Source: Polytrichum commune (taxonomy: Eukaryota > Streptophyta > Polytrichopsida > Polytrichales > Polytrichaceae). From it: a DNA stretch of 64,000 bases. The stretch covers positions 29,698,001-29,762,000 of the forward strand of contig OX485806.1 in the NCBI GenBank assembly GCA_950295325.1, read 5' to 3'. Of this stretch, positions 1 through 11,379 are shown in pieces. The notes below the pieces were generated by a model. That model saw only the letters and a list, made by a program, of their open reading frames with translations, was not told the origin of the DNA and did no database searches. Every line of letters begins with the position of its first letter. Position 1 is the first letter of the stretch. The position numbers and the translations under genes are program-made.

Positions 1-95
1 CCACAAGTGGAAAGAGATTATTGAAATTGCACGTAAAACAACCAATAGAGTGCCAACTCCTGACAAAAAGTCCCATTGCGTTAAAGGATAACTCT
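1..95. mobile_element. Family A foldback MITE, right end (cut by window edge)
   Basis: This is the terminal part of a short inverted-repeat element, ending GGATAACTCT. It matches the right arms of the copies at 1592-1926, 3782-4023 and 7010-7325. It lies 51 bp beyond the last base of KEA exon 15. Confidence 0.7.
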
Positions 96-146
96 ATTAT
101 GAGCTCATGATCTTCCATAGGAATTGGTTTCAAAGTAGGAGCTTGC

Positions 147-3100
147 CTGATTTACAGCTTCGCCAAAAGCAACGAAGGCAAACTCTCCTCCTGGTGCAAG
201 GAGAAGCCCCGCACGAACAGCTGCCACGGTTGAAAGACCAAAGTAGCGGCCCACACCAGTCACAAGCAAGGTTTTGCCTCCAATTAAAAGAGTAAGTGCT
301 CCCATAATAGTAGGAAACTTGGCCACAAACAACTTTGGGTCGATGGACATACCCACCTGCAAAGAAAGCAAGGTCATTATTATGACGTGAACAATCTGAG
401 TAAGTGCCACCTACAATGGAAAAGCAAGGCATCATGGATGACTTCAAGAAATACACTCCTTAACCCTTAAACATCAACTAAGACTCGACAGGAGCTTGGA
501 GACAGCAAAAATGACATTTTGTTGTCAATAACTTCATCTCTAGTCATTTCTTATTAAACTCACCCTTATTGAACTAGCTTTTCCAATTGAAGGAATAAGT
601 TGAAAGTAGTAAAAAGCAGTCAAATACATGAAGAAACAAAACATAAAATTCTATGGGATATCTGGTATTCCTAGCTGCCATATGTACCCATGAATGTATC
701 TTTTTGTTGTTTTGAACTGTGTTGTGCATAAAACTGTGTGAACCTTGTAGCAAACTTTCATACAAAAATCCTCGCTATAATTTATTTATATGAGTACTTG
801 CAATCAAAATCTATTACATGGTTTCGTAGCATGTCAAGATTTTAAGTTTAGCTAATGACCGTATCGATGTCACCTTTTAAGTTAGTGTAAACAGAATTTC
901 AGTGTTGAAAGTCTTTCATCTTAAGTCATCTCAATTCTCAAGTTACAACCTTCGACCCTTAAGGGTTGATCGAATAGATGCTTGCAAAATCATGGAGGAC
1001 AATCATGCGCTAATATCTAAAAACAAAATTGTGTCCCTGCTACCGTTCTGCAGAAGAAATAAGAATGGTGATGGTTGATTTCAGAAATTCTGCAATTACA
1101 TGTGCTATCTAGTTGATAAAGCTCCACAAAACTCTTAGAATTTGTTAATTAAAATGGAGTTGTAGACAACAATTCACTTCACGTTTACCCCACATAGTAA
1201 GAATTTAGAGGAACATACCAAACATCACCGATCCATAGCTATTTGAAATATTTTGAGACATATAATGTAAGTTATTGCAAAGTTTATCTTGACCATTACC
1301 CAGACATAAACAAAGCGTAAATGGTGCTTACTGTCATAAAGAAAAGGCCAAGTAGCAATCCTCGATATGGTGCTATATCCGACTCCACTTGCAGTGCAAA
1401 TTCAGTTTCAGCCAACAAAAGCCCTGCAAGGAAGGCTCCAAGCGCCATAGACAAACCAGCCTGCTCGGAAAAAGATGAACATCAAAAACTGGCAAGAATA
1501 GGGTGAAGCAATACTGGTAGAAACAACATTAGCAGCAACATTGGTTAATAGTGTGTTTAATAACCATTTGCTTCAAATCAGGGTAGACCTTAGAGTTATC
1601 CCGTAACTAAACACAAGTTTTAGTCAAGAGTACCATGTTCTGTAATTTTTCGGTGCATGGTTGGAGGTAGTGTGGAGGTTTGAACGAAAAACATTCTATA
1701 TTGATTCATTGCAGGTCTAACTCATTTTGGCATGCCAAGAGGTGCTAAAATGAGTTTGGCCCTCAATGAACCGGAATAGGTTGCTCTTCATTCAAATTCA
1801 AAGACTACCTCTGAGTATGCTTCACAAGTGAAAGGAAATTATTGATTTTGTATGCAACACAACCAATGGAAATCCTTGGTGGTGAACTCCCGACAAAGAG
1901 TCCCATTGAGTTTAGAGAATAACTCTCTTATGGATGACAAACATTGGAGCACTAGAGTCATACCCGAGCTGTCAGAACACTTGTTCCAAGCACCACCAGC
2001 AATGTATTTGCTGCAAAAATTTCTGCATTGTGATTGTCTGCCATGCGCTTGTAAATTGGTCGTAACAGCTGCCACATCGCATTGTTATAAAAACATCAAT
2101 GGATAATTACTTTATGCTAAAGTCACCCAAGTTTTCATTAAGGGTTAGATCACCATGCTAAAATAGTGGGGTTGGGCTATTGAACACTGGCTTTCTAGCT
2201 TGTCATACTAGGATTGGTGGGCCAAGCAAGCTAGCCTTGCATAGGCCGAAACAGAGTTTTGGGTGACAGGTCCCATGGGCAAACCCTATTTCAGATCCTA
2301 AAGTTCTCTTGAACTTTTTTAGGATTAAAAGAGAAGGTCCAAGGAGTTTCACCCAACTTTCAAAACTAGGCTCTGACACAAGGCACTATAACAAGCTTTC
2401 AATAGAAAAGTCCCTCATAGAGGCACCTAACTCCTAGGAGTTTTTTTTTGGTACATACCAGGCGTCCACCAGCAATGATGGCAGTAATTGCTGCAACGGC
2501 CTTGATGGCAGCCAATCCCAAAGCCTCAGCTATGGCCTGAAATCCTACCTGCAAAACAAAAATGAAAAACAGGTTAATCCAAGTCTACTGAAGAGAAACA
2601 CATGAAAGGGAGGCAGCTTACTACTTATCTATAAAACACTGAAATTAACAAGGTCAAAGAAAGGAGTGCATCACAAAACAAGTCCAGATATGCAAACAAT
2701 GCCTTAAAATACTAATACTTTAAACGTACCCCTCCTTTAGAAGAATTAGGAGAAAGTAATGGAATCAATATAAGAAGCACCACCACTGCTAGGTCCTGTA
2801 TACAAGCATCACAAAAATCAGGCCACATCATCGAAAGAATACATAATTTTCTGGCAACTCAAAAATAACTTCCTCTGACAACAGGAAAGAGAGGAGATTG
2901 AAGATTTGAACCATAGAAGAATGTTGAAGTAGAGTCTCAGGTAAGTTTTGTTTTGTTTGTGTCTCCAGGTTGGGTGACAAGTCTTTAAATATATAAACTA
3001 TTGCATATTCTTGTGATATGTTTGAGTTGAGCAGATTGTGATTGTGAACAGTTCAACGTGCTTTGATAGGAGATACGTTACAATTTGGTATAGTTAATAA

Positions 3101-6100
3101 ATGGCAGTAATACATGACTTTAATGACCTACAACAGCTCAAACTAAACATGAATGGAGGTGATAAGAGGGACTAATTATCTAAAATTGGACATGTGATTG
3201 GATCTAGAATCAGGTTCACCATCAACTTGCTGTGGTATTGATACTACAGCAGACACAAGAAATGAAGTACTCAAAATCTATCGCGATATCATATCCTTAT
3301 GTGAAAACTGCTAATTGACTGATCCACAGGAAACAGAGAGAATGACAATATTTTGGAACAGTTGTAATCCATTTTGGAGCTTAAATGCCCTGTTAAATAA
3401 TATTCATGAGGCCTGGTTGTGATATGGAGAACAGACCTGAAAGAGTAAAACAGAGAAGGTAGCTCGACCATGCCGAGATGTGCTTTCACCTCGCTCTTGC
3501 AAAACCTGTGCATTTCCACAATAAAAATACTCAACATTGGGTCGATGTGAACAGATTAATCAATTTATTTTTATGTGAGCAATAATACTACCTAAAGCTT
3601 AGTCTTGCAAGACAAAGTTTTCAATAAGGATTTGGCATGGCTCCACTAAAACGGGTACTTTAGAATCAACAGATTCATTAAAAATCTATAGAAAGCACTA
3701 ATAGCATTGGACATTACAACACCTTACACAAATGTCAAAATTAAACTGCAAACAAGAAAGTCTTGCACAACAACTTATAGTCTACCAGTTTGAATGAAGA
3801 ACATTCTATTGGTTCATTGAGAGTCAAACTCATTTTGGCATGCCAAAAGGTGCTAAGATGAGTTTGGCCCTCAACAAACCGAAATAGGTGCTTTTCCTTC
3901 AAATTCCAATACTACCTCCAAGCATACACCATAAGTAGAAAGAACTTTTTAAGATTGTAGGCAGAAAAACTAATGGAAAATCATAGAGGACCAACTCCCC
4001 ACAAAAAGTCCAAGGGTAACTCTATTATAGTCTGAATTTGTGCAGATTGGATAATGTACTAAATTGAGGGACGAACCTGAAGTACTACAGCTGTTGAAGA
4101 GAGGGCTAATCCATTTCCAATGACAATGGCTGCAGGACCTGATGCTTTTGAAACAAGGAAAGTGAAATAACCTACTGCTAAAGCAGTCCCAAGCACCTGC
4201 CCTCACAAACAAACAAAACAAAATTCAGAGGACAAGATTAGAAATTAAAATGATTCCAAGTACAAATAATACGACATACTAGAGTTAAACCATCCACTAA
4301 CTACAAAGATCGTAACAAAGCATTAGTTGTGGCTCGTATAAACTGGATGCAAGATCAAATCTCATAATAACCCAGAATATCCATAGAAAGGTTCTGAACA
4401 CAATGAAAACCGATGTCATTTGGCCAGGAGTAGTTCATGAACCTTCCCAAAGACTATTATTGAAGGCAGGAGGCAGAAACTATAATGTAAGAATAGTAAT
4501 ATGTTAAAATAAAATAATGTTGTGATAATTAGATTATTTTCCTATTCTTGTCTACTATGTGCTACATTATATTCAGACTAAAAAGAAAACTGTTACATAA
4601 TGTTAATACATGTATTACATGATAATTACATTGTACACCAACCTTTAGAATTTTGTGATAATAAATATTCAATTTAGGGCAGGATGTACCTGAGCAGACC
4701 CAAAACCAAACACATATTTCTTCATTGAGCTCAACCTCTCAACTGAAAGCTGCACATTAATAACACATTCCCAAACAGCAGGTAATTAGAACTTGTGCTC
4801 TCATTATTAGCACAATGTCAACAAGAAATATTGATGTAAAGTACAAAACCTCCAACTAATTTGTAGGTACATGAGACGACTTTGAAACGCTCCAACTTAT
4901 CAACATTGCAAAACAGGGTAGTGATGAGGTGGTCTTCAAACTTCCAGATGTTCAAACTTGTGAGCTTTGATCAAATCTAGATGAACAGATTTTCACCCAA
5001 CAGATAAAACTTGAAATTGATGTATTAAACCCCATGCTCACCTCTAGCCCAATATTGAATAGCAAAAACACCACGCCAAACTCAGCAATAGCCTTTGTTC
5101 CATGAACATTTCGAATGATCGAAAGTGCATAGGGCCCAATCAGAACACCCGCAGCCAGGTATCCAAGTACAGGACTACCTGTAAATAGACCAAATTTGAA
5201 AGTCAAATAAATGAAAACTTCATCACAAAGTTTGATGATGATGAATTAATGCTTCAAACATACAGGTTAGTAAGAATGTGTATACCTCCTGGAATTTTTT
5301 GGAATATGGGCACAAAAACAACACTTGCCAAGAGCAACCACAGGACATCAAATAACGATGTTTCCTCCTCATTCAGCTGCATCAAAATTATGCACTCAAC
5401 TGTGTTAGCACAGCATGCCAATAGAAGAGGCAATAGACTTATCCTTAAAGTCTCTCAAAGACTCATGTTTTAGTAAGAAGTTTTGCCCCACTTTCAACAA
5501 TTTATAGTGTTAAGAGTGTTCAAGTGGTACCAAAACATCTGGTCTTGGTGAAATGAAGGAGACGTTTGACTTTGGCCAAAACACGGCTATATAAAAAATG
5601 CATTACTTGTCAAACTTCCAAGAGCAACATATTAGGCCCCTTTAAAAGTTTGACATGAAATTCACTTTTATATAGCAGCCATTTGGCCAGAGTCAAACGT
5701 CTCTCCTTCATTTCACCAAGATCAGATGTTTTGGTACCACTTGAACACTCCTTCAACACTATAAATTGTCGAAAGCAGGTCGAAACTCCTTACCAAAACA
5801 TGAGATTCGAAGAGGCTTTGAGGATAAGTCTAATATATCTTGACATTCATAAACCTCAAAACTTATAAACCTTTTGAGTAGTTGCATAGTTTACCTCTTG
5901 GTGAGGTAGTTTCTCAATGAGCTTTTTCATGCGTTTTGGTATCTTACGAATCTCCTTTAGTAGTGGCCTTGCACTTTGCCTAACCTCTTCGATACTTGTC
6001 GTTGTTGTTGGAGGCTCAGCAAAAAGGGCACGCTTCTCCATACGATTGTTCAAATATACACCACTATGTAGGGGGTAAAAAGAAAAAACTCAGTGGAGAG

Positions 6101-9100
6101 CACACAAATCATAATGAACTTGTGAATAGTTCCTCTTTCACATATCGCAAAGAGTTTTCAGGTCCCTCTATAAGGGACTTTTCTATTAAGAGCTTTGTAG
6201 GGCGTCTTGTGTTGGAGCCTAATTTTGAAAGCTGGGTGAAACTTTTGGACCTCCTCATTTGATCCAGAAAACTTTGAGAGAACTTAGGATCTAAAATAGG
6301 GTTTGATCATGGGACCCGTCACCCTAAATCCCAGCTCTAGCTTGGCCCACCACACCAATCCTAGTGTGACAAGCTAGAAAACAAAACTCATAGAACCCGG
6401 CATGTAAATTTAAACTCTAAAAAAAACTTCAGTGACTTTATGAATAATCTCTCAGACTCACCATTTGGCCCAACTCACCCGGAGTTTGAGCAGGAGACTA
6501 TTACGAATAACTCTACCATGAATGAAAATTGATGAGGCGGATAAAAATGCAATAGAGAGCAAAGGTGAAAGGCAAAAATATTCAAAGATGTGGCTAAATG
6601 TTTACCCAGCAAGAACAAGGGCTACTCCGAGCACCACCTTCCCAAGCTGCGCCCTCACAACAGTTGCAAGCTCAGAAAACACCATCGAAGGCGAAAACTC
6701 GGCTTCATCATCCGTCGAGAAATACGAGGCAGAAAAGAATCGTGAGGATCTTTTTGTCGATGATTTTGATTCTGGTTTTTTGGCTGATTTGGCTTTCTCT
6801 GCCTCTATTTCTTTCAAGAGCTCAGCCTCCACTCTCTTGCTCAAATCAATGTCACTTTGTTTTGCTTGTTTCTCCAGCATGGTTGCAACTTCCACAACAT
6901 TGAGTGGACTTGTTATTGAGGCTCGTTGGTCAGGATCCAACATTTCCTCAAGCTGTGAAAAACAAAAACAAAAAACAAAAAAAAGGTCACACAGGGTTGA
7001 TACAAAGTCAACATGATGTTTGGTCAGGAGTTGATTGTTTTGGCAAGTCTTCGTAGCATGCTTGTGGTGTGGAGATTTAAACGAAGAACATTCTATATTG
7101 ATACATTGAGGGTCAAACTCATTTTGGCATACCAAGAGGTGCTAAGAATGAGTTTGACCCTCAACGAACTGAAACAGGTTGCTCTTCATTCAATTTCAAA
7201 CACTACCTCTGAGTATGCACCACAAGTGGAAAGAAATGTTTTCAATAGTGTATGAAAACAACAAATGGAAAATCAGAGGGGACCAACTCTCAACGAAAAG
7301 TCCCATTGAGTTGAAGAAGAACTCTAGTAATCACCCAAATACTTTGAGTTACAGAATTCTACAAGTGGGTTCCACAAATGAGATAGTAAATCCAATCTCA
7401 ATGTAATAAGTTTCGTAGAGTAAACTTGAAGAAATTGTAGACTACAATAATACTTTACAGAGAAGAAAAACAAAACAAAAATAACCTTCTCGTCCACGAG
7501 TCCCGCAATGTTTTCTTTCTCTTCCTCGTCCTCCTGCTTTAACTCGGTCTCTAATAAAAGCACCTCCGCCGTCTTGGCCACTTGTAAAGACAATTTTTCA
7601 GCTATGTCAACAGCTGCTAAAACCGCAGCTGCCTGTGCCGCGTCTTTTTCAGATCCCTCAGCTTTTTGTAGCGCGATTTCACTGTCACTAACCCTTTGAG
7701 CGGCTTCAACCTCCATAGCCACAGATTCTTCTGCAAGTGACATGGCTATTGAAACCTCGGTTTCTGCCGAATTTGCAATTTTTTGAGCGCTCTCAAATAC
7801 CTCACTCAGCTGTGCAGCCTTCTCCTGGATTTCAACCTTCAAAATCTGAATTTGAGAGAGATGTTGCTCACATTTTGCATACTCCGCTTCTTTTTCTTGC
7901 AGTTGCAATCTCGCATTTTCAAACTCTTTCTCTTCTTTTGACACCTCAGAAGAATTCTCAGATCCATCAGAATTTGATTTTCCACCTCCTACCTCCACAT
8001 TTTCAAGTGCTTTTTCGGCGCATTTCATATTTTCTCGTGCAGCCTCAACTGCAGAACTAGCAGCTGCAAGTGCTACTTCTCCTGCAATTTAAACATTGGA
8101 TTCCAGATGTTTTTAAAACTGCGTCATTTGGTTCAACTGGATCAGTGTCCTCATTCGGTCCACATAGTTGATGAGAAATGCCAAAAAAATAGTTATCAAT
8201 TTACACAGAACAATTTCTAAAAGGGCCACTAAAAAACGTTCCAAATCACATTGAGAAAATCATCCCAGATTTGACTTTCAATTCAAAATAGCACTTGTAG
8301 CCACTCTAATTACATTCAGAACCTCAAAATTCCAACCCACGCCCTGAGGACTGCCAACTAGCATTATTAATAGATGAGCTTCCTTCATAAAATCATGCTT
8401 CCGTCTGTATACAAATAAATTGGCCATAACTATGGTACCTCAATCCTCTTGTACTTGCTCCATTCCAAATTAGGTCATTTCTATAAGTATGCGGGCCTTA
8501 CTTGGTTACTTTTCTTCATTGAATATCAATGATGTGTGTGGTTAGGTGTAGATGTAAGAATGCACACCAAAAAGAAACGTGTATAAAAGAGATCGGACTA
8601 CGTGCTCAAAATATGATAACCATTCTAAACACAATAGTCAACATACTTGGGGGGACGTATATGAGCATTTAATGAGCACAAGAATCTTCACATTGATAGT
8701 GAATGTCTATTCATATGAACTCCAAAAATTATGTGGAAAGTGCTACAGCCTTGATTTGGATTTGCTAATCATCTTGCACTAATTGCATGTTTCATATCCT
8801 ACGAGATGTGAGTGCTCAGGTAAAAGTCTCCATTTAAGGCTCACTTACACACAAAAAGTCCCCATTAAAAAATGGGGAACCACAAGCATGTGTGCATTTC
8901 AACCTTCATGTCCGAATCCAGGAAAAGTATATTGAAACTTTAAATATATTTAGTATTTAGTATTTAGCATTTCCTCCTTACCTTCTGACTCTTGCTGAAG
9001 AATATCATCAATTTCTGCTTGCGCATTGAGAGCAGCTCTTTCAGCATCCGCAGCTTCGTCTCGAAGAACAAGAGACCTTTCAGCCATTTTTCTTGCTTTT

Positions 9101-11379
9101 TCTGCCAACCTCGTACTATTTTTTCTTGCCATTTCAAGGTCCTCTTGCGCAAGCTTCAAAAGCTCCTTCAACATGGCAACAGGGGATTCATTGTCCTCGG
9201 CTTCACCCTCTTTTTCATCGTACTCTGCACATTGCTCAAATCAACAAGACATGTTACTTTCAGGGACAACAAATTAAACCAACACAACATAACAAAATTA
9301 AATTTTCAAGAGTTCAAATTTAAAATATTCTGAGCTGCCCTTCTTGGCTGGAGTTGAAACGGCCTTCATTCTCTTAAGAATATTTCACAGTACTTAGAGT
9401 GGGTCTACTTAGGGTCCAAGAGAAAAGAAACTTTGCAATGGAGCAATCTTATTAGTCAAGAGCAAAATTACAGACCCAAGCATTTCTACATTAGTCCAAA
9501 GTCCAAGTCCAAAGTATGCAAAAATATGAAGTGACTCTAAATTGGCACCACTTTCATACCAAACTTCATCGGTCTCAACTCAAGAAAATACACCACCCAA
9601 TTCGAAAAACCAAACTCCAAGCTTGAGTCCAAAGAGCAAGGTCTATTCAATGGTGCTTGGGACCCCGAGTTTCTTGGATGTATACACAACCTTACATGCC
9701 AAAGCATATTTTTTTGAAGCAATAGGTTAATTCAAATCCTTGAGTGGACATCAGAAAGACCCACATTTCAAAGGCCCCATTAAAAATCAACTAATTGCAT
9801 GCTTGCATAATTTCAAGTAAATCACAAACCTCTGAATTCATATATCATCAAGACTGATTTCACATTGATCCAATCACATCAAACAACATCATCAGCATTG
9901 CATCAATGCCTACGAAACATAGAATTGTACTTTATGTCTCTATATATTAGAGCTGGAAGACCTTAAAGGTTGAACTGTGAGTTTATTCCATGCTGATTCA
10001 GTAGCTGAAATTCGAGTTAAGCATTGAGATGATATTAAATCCTGACAGGTATTCTTAATCACTGACTCAACATTAAACATTGGTCACTTGCATTTTTTGA
10101 CATGTACATTGTTGCAAGAAAGCTGAATCAGTCTGAAGCTGCTTCGATTGCAATGCATGCAAACCGGAGGTACTAAACGCCAGAAAAACTCAAGAGTGAA
10201 AATATGTGTTCATCTAAAAACATCAAAACTCAAAACTCAAATCTCAACATGTATGCTCATCACAAGCTTCCACAAGTACCGGCCACCCATCAATACCCAC
10301 CCGAACTGGAGCGCCACAAAACCGATCCCTAAGACTGCAGAAGATCAAATTATACCAGCGGATTGGCGTCCATCAGCAGATGGGGACTACTAATGACAAA
10401 AATCAACTCAAATTGCATGCTCACAAGCTTCCAAAAGTGCCACCACCATAACCCAAGATGTGGCAAACCCCAAAATCCAAAGCTCCTGCAATTATGTTGC
10501 ATGGCAAATGGGTTTAACTAACACCAGAAAATCCCAAAATTCAAAACTGAAACTCAAAATGTATGCTCATTACAAGCTTCCGAAAGAATCTGCCACCCAT
10601 TAAAACCCACCCAAAATGAAGCCATAAAACTGATCCCTAATTTGCAAAGAATGGTTTTACAACAGAAAAACACAAAACCCAAAACTCCAAATGCATGCCA
10701 CCCATCAGAACCCACCCATAACTGATCCCTAAAACTGATGAAATTCAAATTTTACAGCAGATTGGCTTCCATCAGCAAATGGGGACAACAAACATCAGAA
10801 TCAACTCAAAAAGCATGCTCACAAGCTTCCCAAAGTGCCACCCAGCAGCAAAACCCAAAACGAGAGTGACAAAAATCCGAAGCTTCTACAACAGGAATCA
10901 ACTAACAACACAAAAACCCAAAAACTCAAAACTCAACTCAAAAATGCATGCTCACAAACCCATCAAAATTCACCCACAACTGATCCCTAAAAATTGATGC
11001 ACAGAATTTTACCAGATATTTGGGTTCCATCAGCAACTCGATCCTCCACTTCGATTGCTGCACTATTACCACCACCACCACTCCCCACATTCTCAAAACC
11101 CTTATTAACCCCACCATCCGCATCCGCCTCGCACTTCACCACAACCCTCCTCCTTAAGATTCCACCTTGACCTAACCCCCATGACAAATTTTGGGAATTT
11201 CCAACACCTACCATTCCCCTGTTACTGCTCCTCCTCCCATTCCTTGTTGCACATGATGAGATCACATTCCTTTTCGGATCCGCCTTCGAAGTTTGGAGCT
11301 TGGAGACATAGAGCGGCGATGAGGTGGATAACCCACAATCCATCATCATCATCATCCCATGGAGAGCCATTTTTTCCAA
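147..11379 (-). CDS. KEA2: Chloroplast K+ efflux antiporter KEA1/KEA2-type, 3'-truncated by window edge
   Basis: K+/H+ antiporter of the chloroplast inner envelope (CPA2 family), acting in plastid ion and pH balance. Exons in transcript order: 11379-11013, 9224-8982, 8081-7486, 6952-6606, 6063-5895, 5376-5286, 5178-5042, 4749-4690, 4196-4077, 3505-3437, 2795-2730, 2548-2459, 2068-1964, 1460-1332, 356-147. Together they make exactly 933 codons without a stop. Residues 1 to about 80 look like a plastid transit peptide (Met-rich start, then Ser/Arg rich, then VVVKCEA). About 123-400 is Glu/Ala/Lys-rich coiled coil. From about 575 the membrane domain runs through [42 protein letters not shown] and the family LLFQDLAVV block. 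The C-terminal KTN/TrkA-N regulatory domain (about 250 aa) is not in the window. Start: first Met of the open frame; Met4 is also possible. KEA1 and KEA2 cannot be told apart here. The last intron appears to use a GC donor. Confidence 0.93.
1592..1926. mobile_element. Family A foldback MITE in KEA intron 13
   Basis: An element of about 335 bp. The outer ends are AGAGTT and AACTCT. Inside, TCTAACTCATTTTGGCATGCC faces AAAATGAGTTTGGCCCTCAA, so most of the element folds on itself. It has no coding capacity. CTT flanks both sides and may be the target duplication. The right end is 37 bp from the exon 13 splice donor. Confidence 0.75.
2125..2440. repeat. Family L dispersed repeat, copy in KEA intron 12
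   Basis: It carries the family core GGCTTTCTAGCTTGTCATAC...GGGCCAAGC...AGCCTTGCATAGGCCGA, then a tail reading TTTCACCCAACTTTC and TAGAAAAGTCCC. Other copies are at about 6165-6510 (inverted), 14280-14640, 20240-20615 and 38210-38465 (inverted). No open frame is conserved. The right end abuts the exon 12 donor region. Confidence 0.6.
3782..4023. mobile_element. Family A foldback MITE in KEA intron 9
   Basis: It shares with other copies the central inverted pair (GAGTCAAACTCATTTTGG and ATGAGTTTGGCCCTCAA) and the right arm ending GGTAACTCT. The left arm is truncated. It ends 53 bp from the end of exon 9. Confidence 0.7.
5434..5832. mobile_element. Family F long-hairpin foldback element in KEA intron 5
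   Basis: Two arms of about 165 bp face each other around a spacer of about 70 bp. The outer ends are TAGACTTATCC and GGATAAGTCTA. Near the middle, GTGTTCAAGTGGTACCAAAAC on the left matches GTTTTGGTACCACTTGAACAC on the right perfectly. The outer 80 bp of the arms have diverged more. It has no coding capacity. A KEA pre-mRNA would contain a very long stem here. Confidence 0.85.
6165..6510. repeat. Family L dispersed repeat, inverted copy in KEA intron 4
   Basis: This is the reverse complement of the family L core, with AGCTTGGCCCACCACACC and CTAGTGTGACAAGCTAGAAA, flanked by AAGGGACTTTTCTATTAAGAG and the Gly-rich GAGTTTGAGCAGG end. It occupies most of the gap between KEA exons 4 and 5. Confidence 0.6.
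7010..7325. mobile_element. Family A foldback MITE in KEA intron 3
   Basis: The central pair GAGGGTCAAACTCATTTTGG / GAGTTTGACCCTCAACG is present, followed by the right arm ending GAACTCT. The left end is diverged. It lies 160 bp from the exon 3 donor and 57 bp from the exon 4 acceptor. Confidence 0.7.
8490..8850. mobile_element. Family B MITE in KEA intron 2
   Basis: It carries the family core: GAGATCGGACTACGTGCTCA, AATATGATAACCATTCTA, GGGGGGACGTATATGA and CATATGAACTCCAAAAATTA. The left inverted repeat is partly preserved (CCTTACTTGGTTACTT) and the right one is diverged (TTTAAGGCTCACTTAC). Confidence 0.65.
10150..11035. repeat. Degenerate tandem repeats in KEA intron 1 that include copies of the exon 1 donor region
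   Basis: Repeated blocks read ATGCTCA-CAAGCTTCC-AAAGTGCCACC, then ACTGATCCCTAAAA, then a block ending CCATCAGCAAATGGGG. The CCCTAA...CCATCAGCA block occurs at about 10325-10385, 10722-10785 and 10983-11035. The last of these spans the real exon 1 splice donor, so that exon/intron junction was copied into the intron at least twice. Confidence 0.65.
11013..11379 (-). other. First coding exon and plastid transit peptide of the KEA gene
   Basis: This exon encodes 122 residues with a run of five Met near the start, few acidic residues for the first 80 positions, and an Arg-rich segment followed by VVVKCEA, which resembles a stromal cleavage region. After that the composition turns acidic and Gly rich. 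The donor CTG|GTAAAA leaves one base that joins AG TAC of the next exon to give Glu-Tyr, keeping the frame. The N-terminal region of this family is poorly conserved, so the exon is placed by its open frame, transit-like composition and clean join. Confidence 0.75.

Noticed and set aside
1839-2106. Overlapping open frames on both strands read as separate small proteins
   Set aside because: They are shadows of KEA exon 13 (2068-1964) and the adjacent MITE; the conserved protein is in a different frame.
6522-7016. Plus-strand 164-codon frame rich in Ser
   Set aside because: It is the antisense of KEA exon 4, whose minus-strand frame fits the coiled-coil region and splices in frame.
10150-11000. 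Short direct repeats considered as a CRISPR array
   Set aside because: Units are long, irregular and diverged, in a plant intron; they are tandem duplications.
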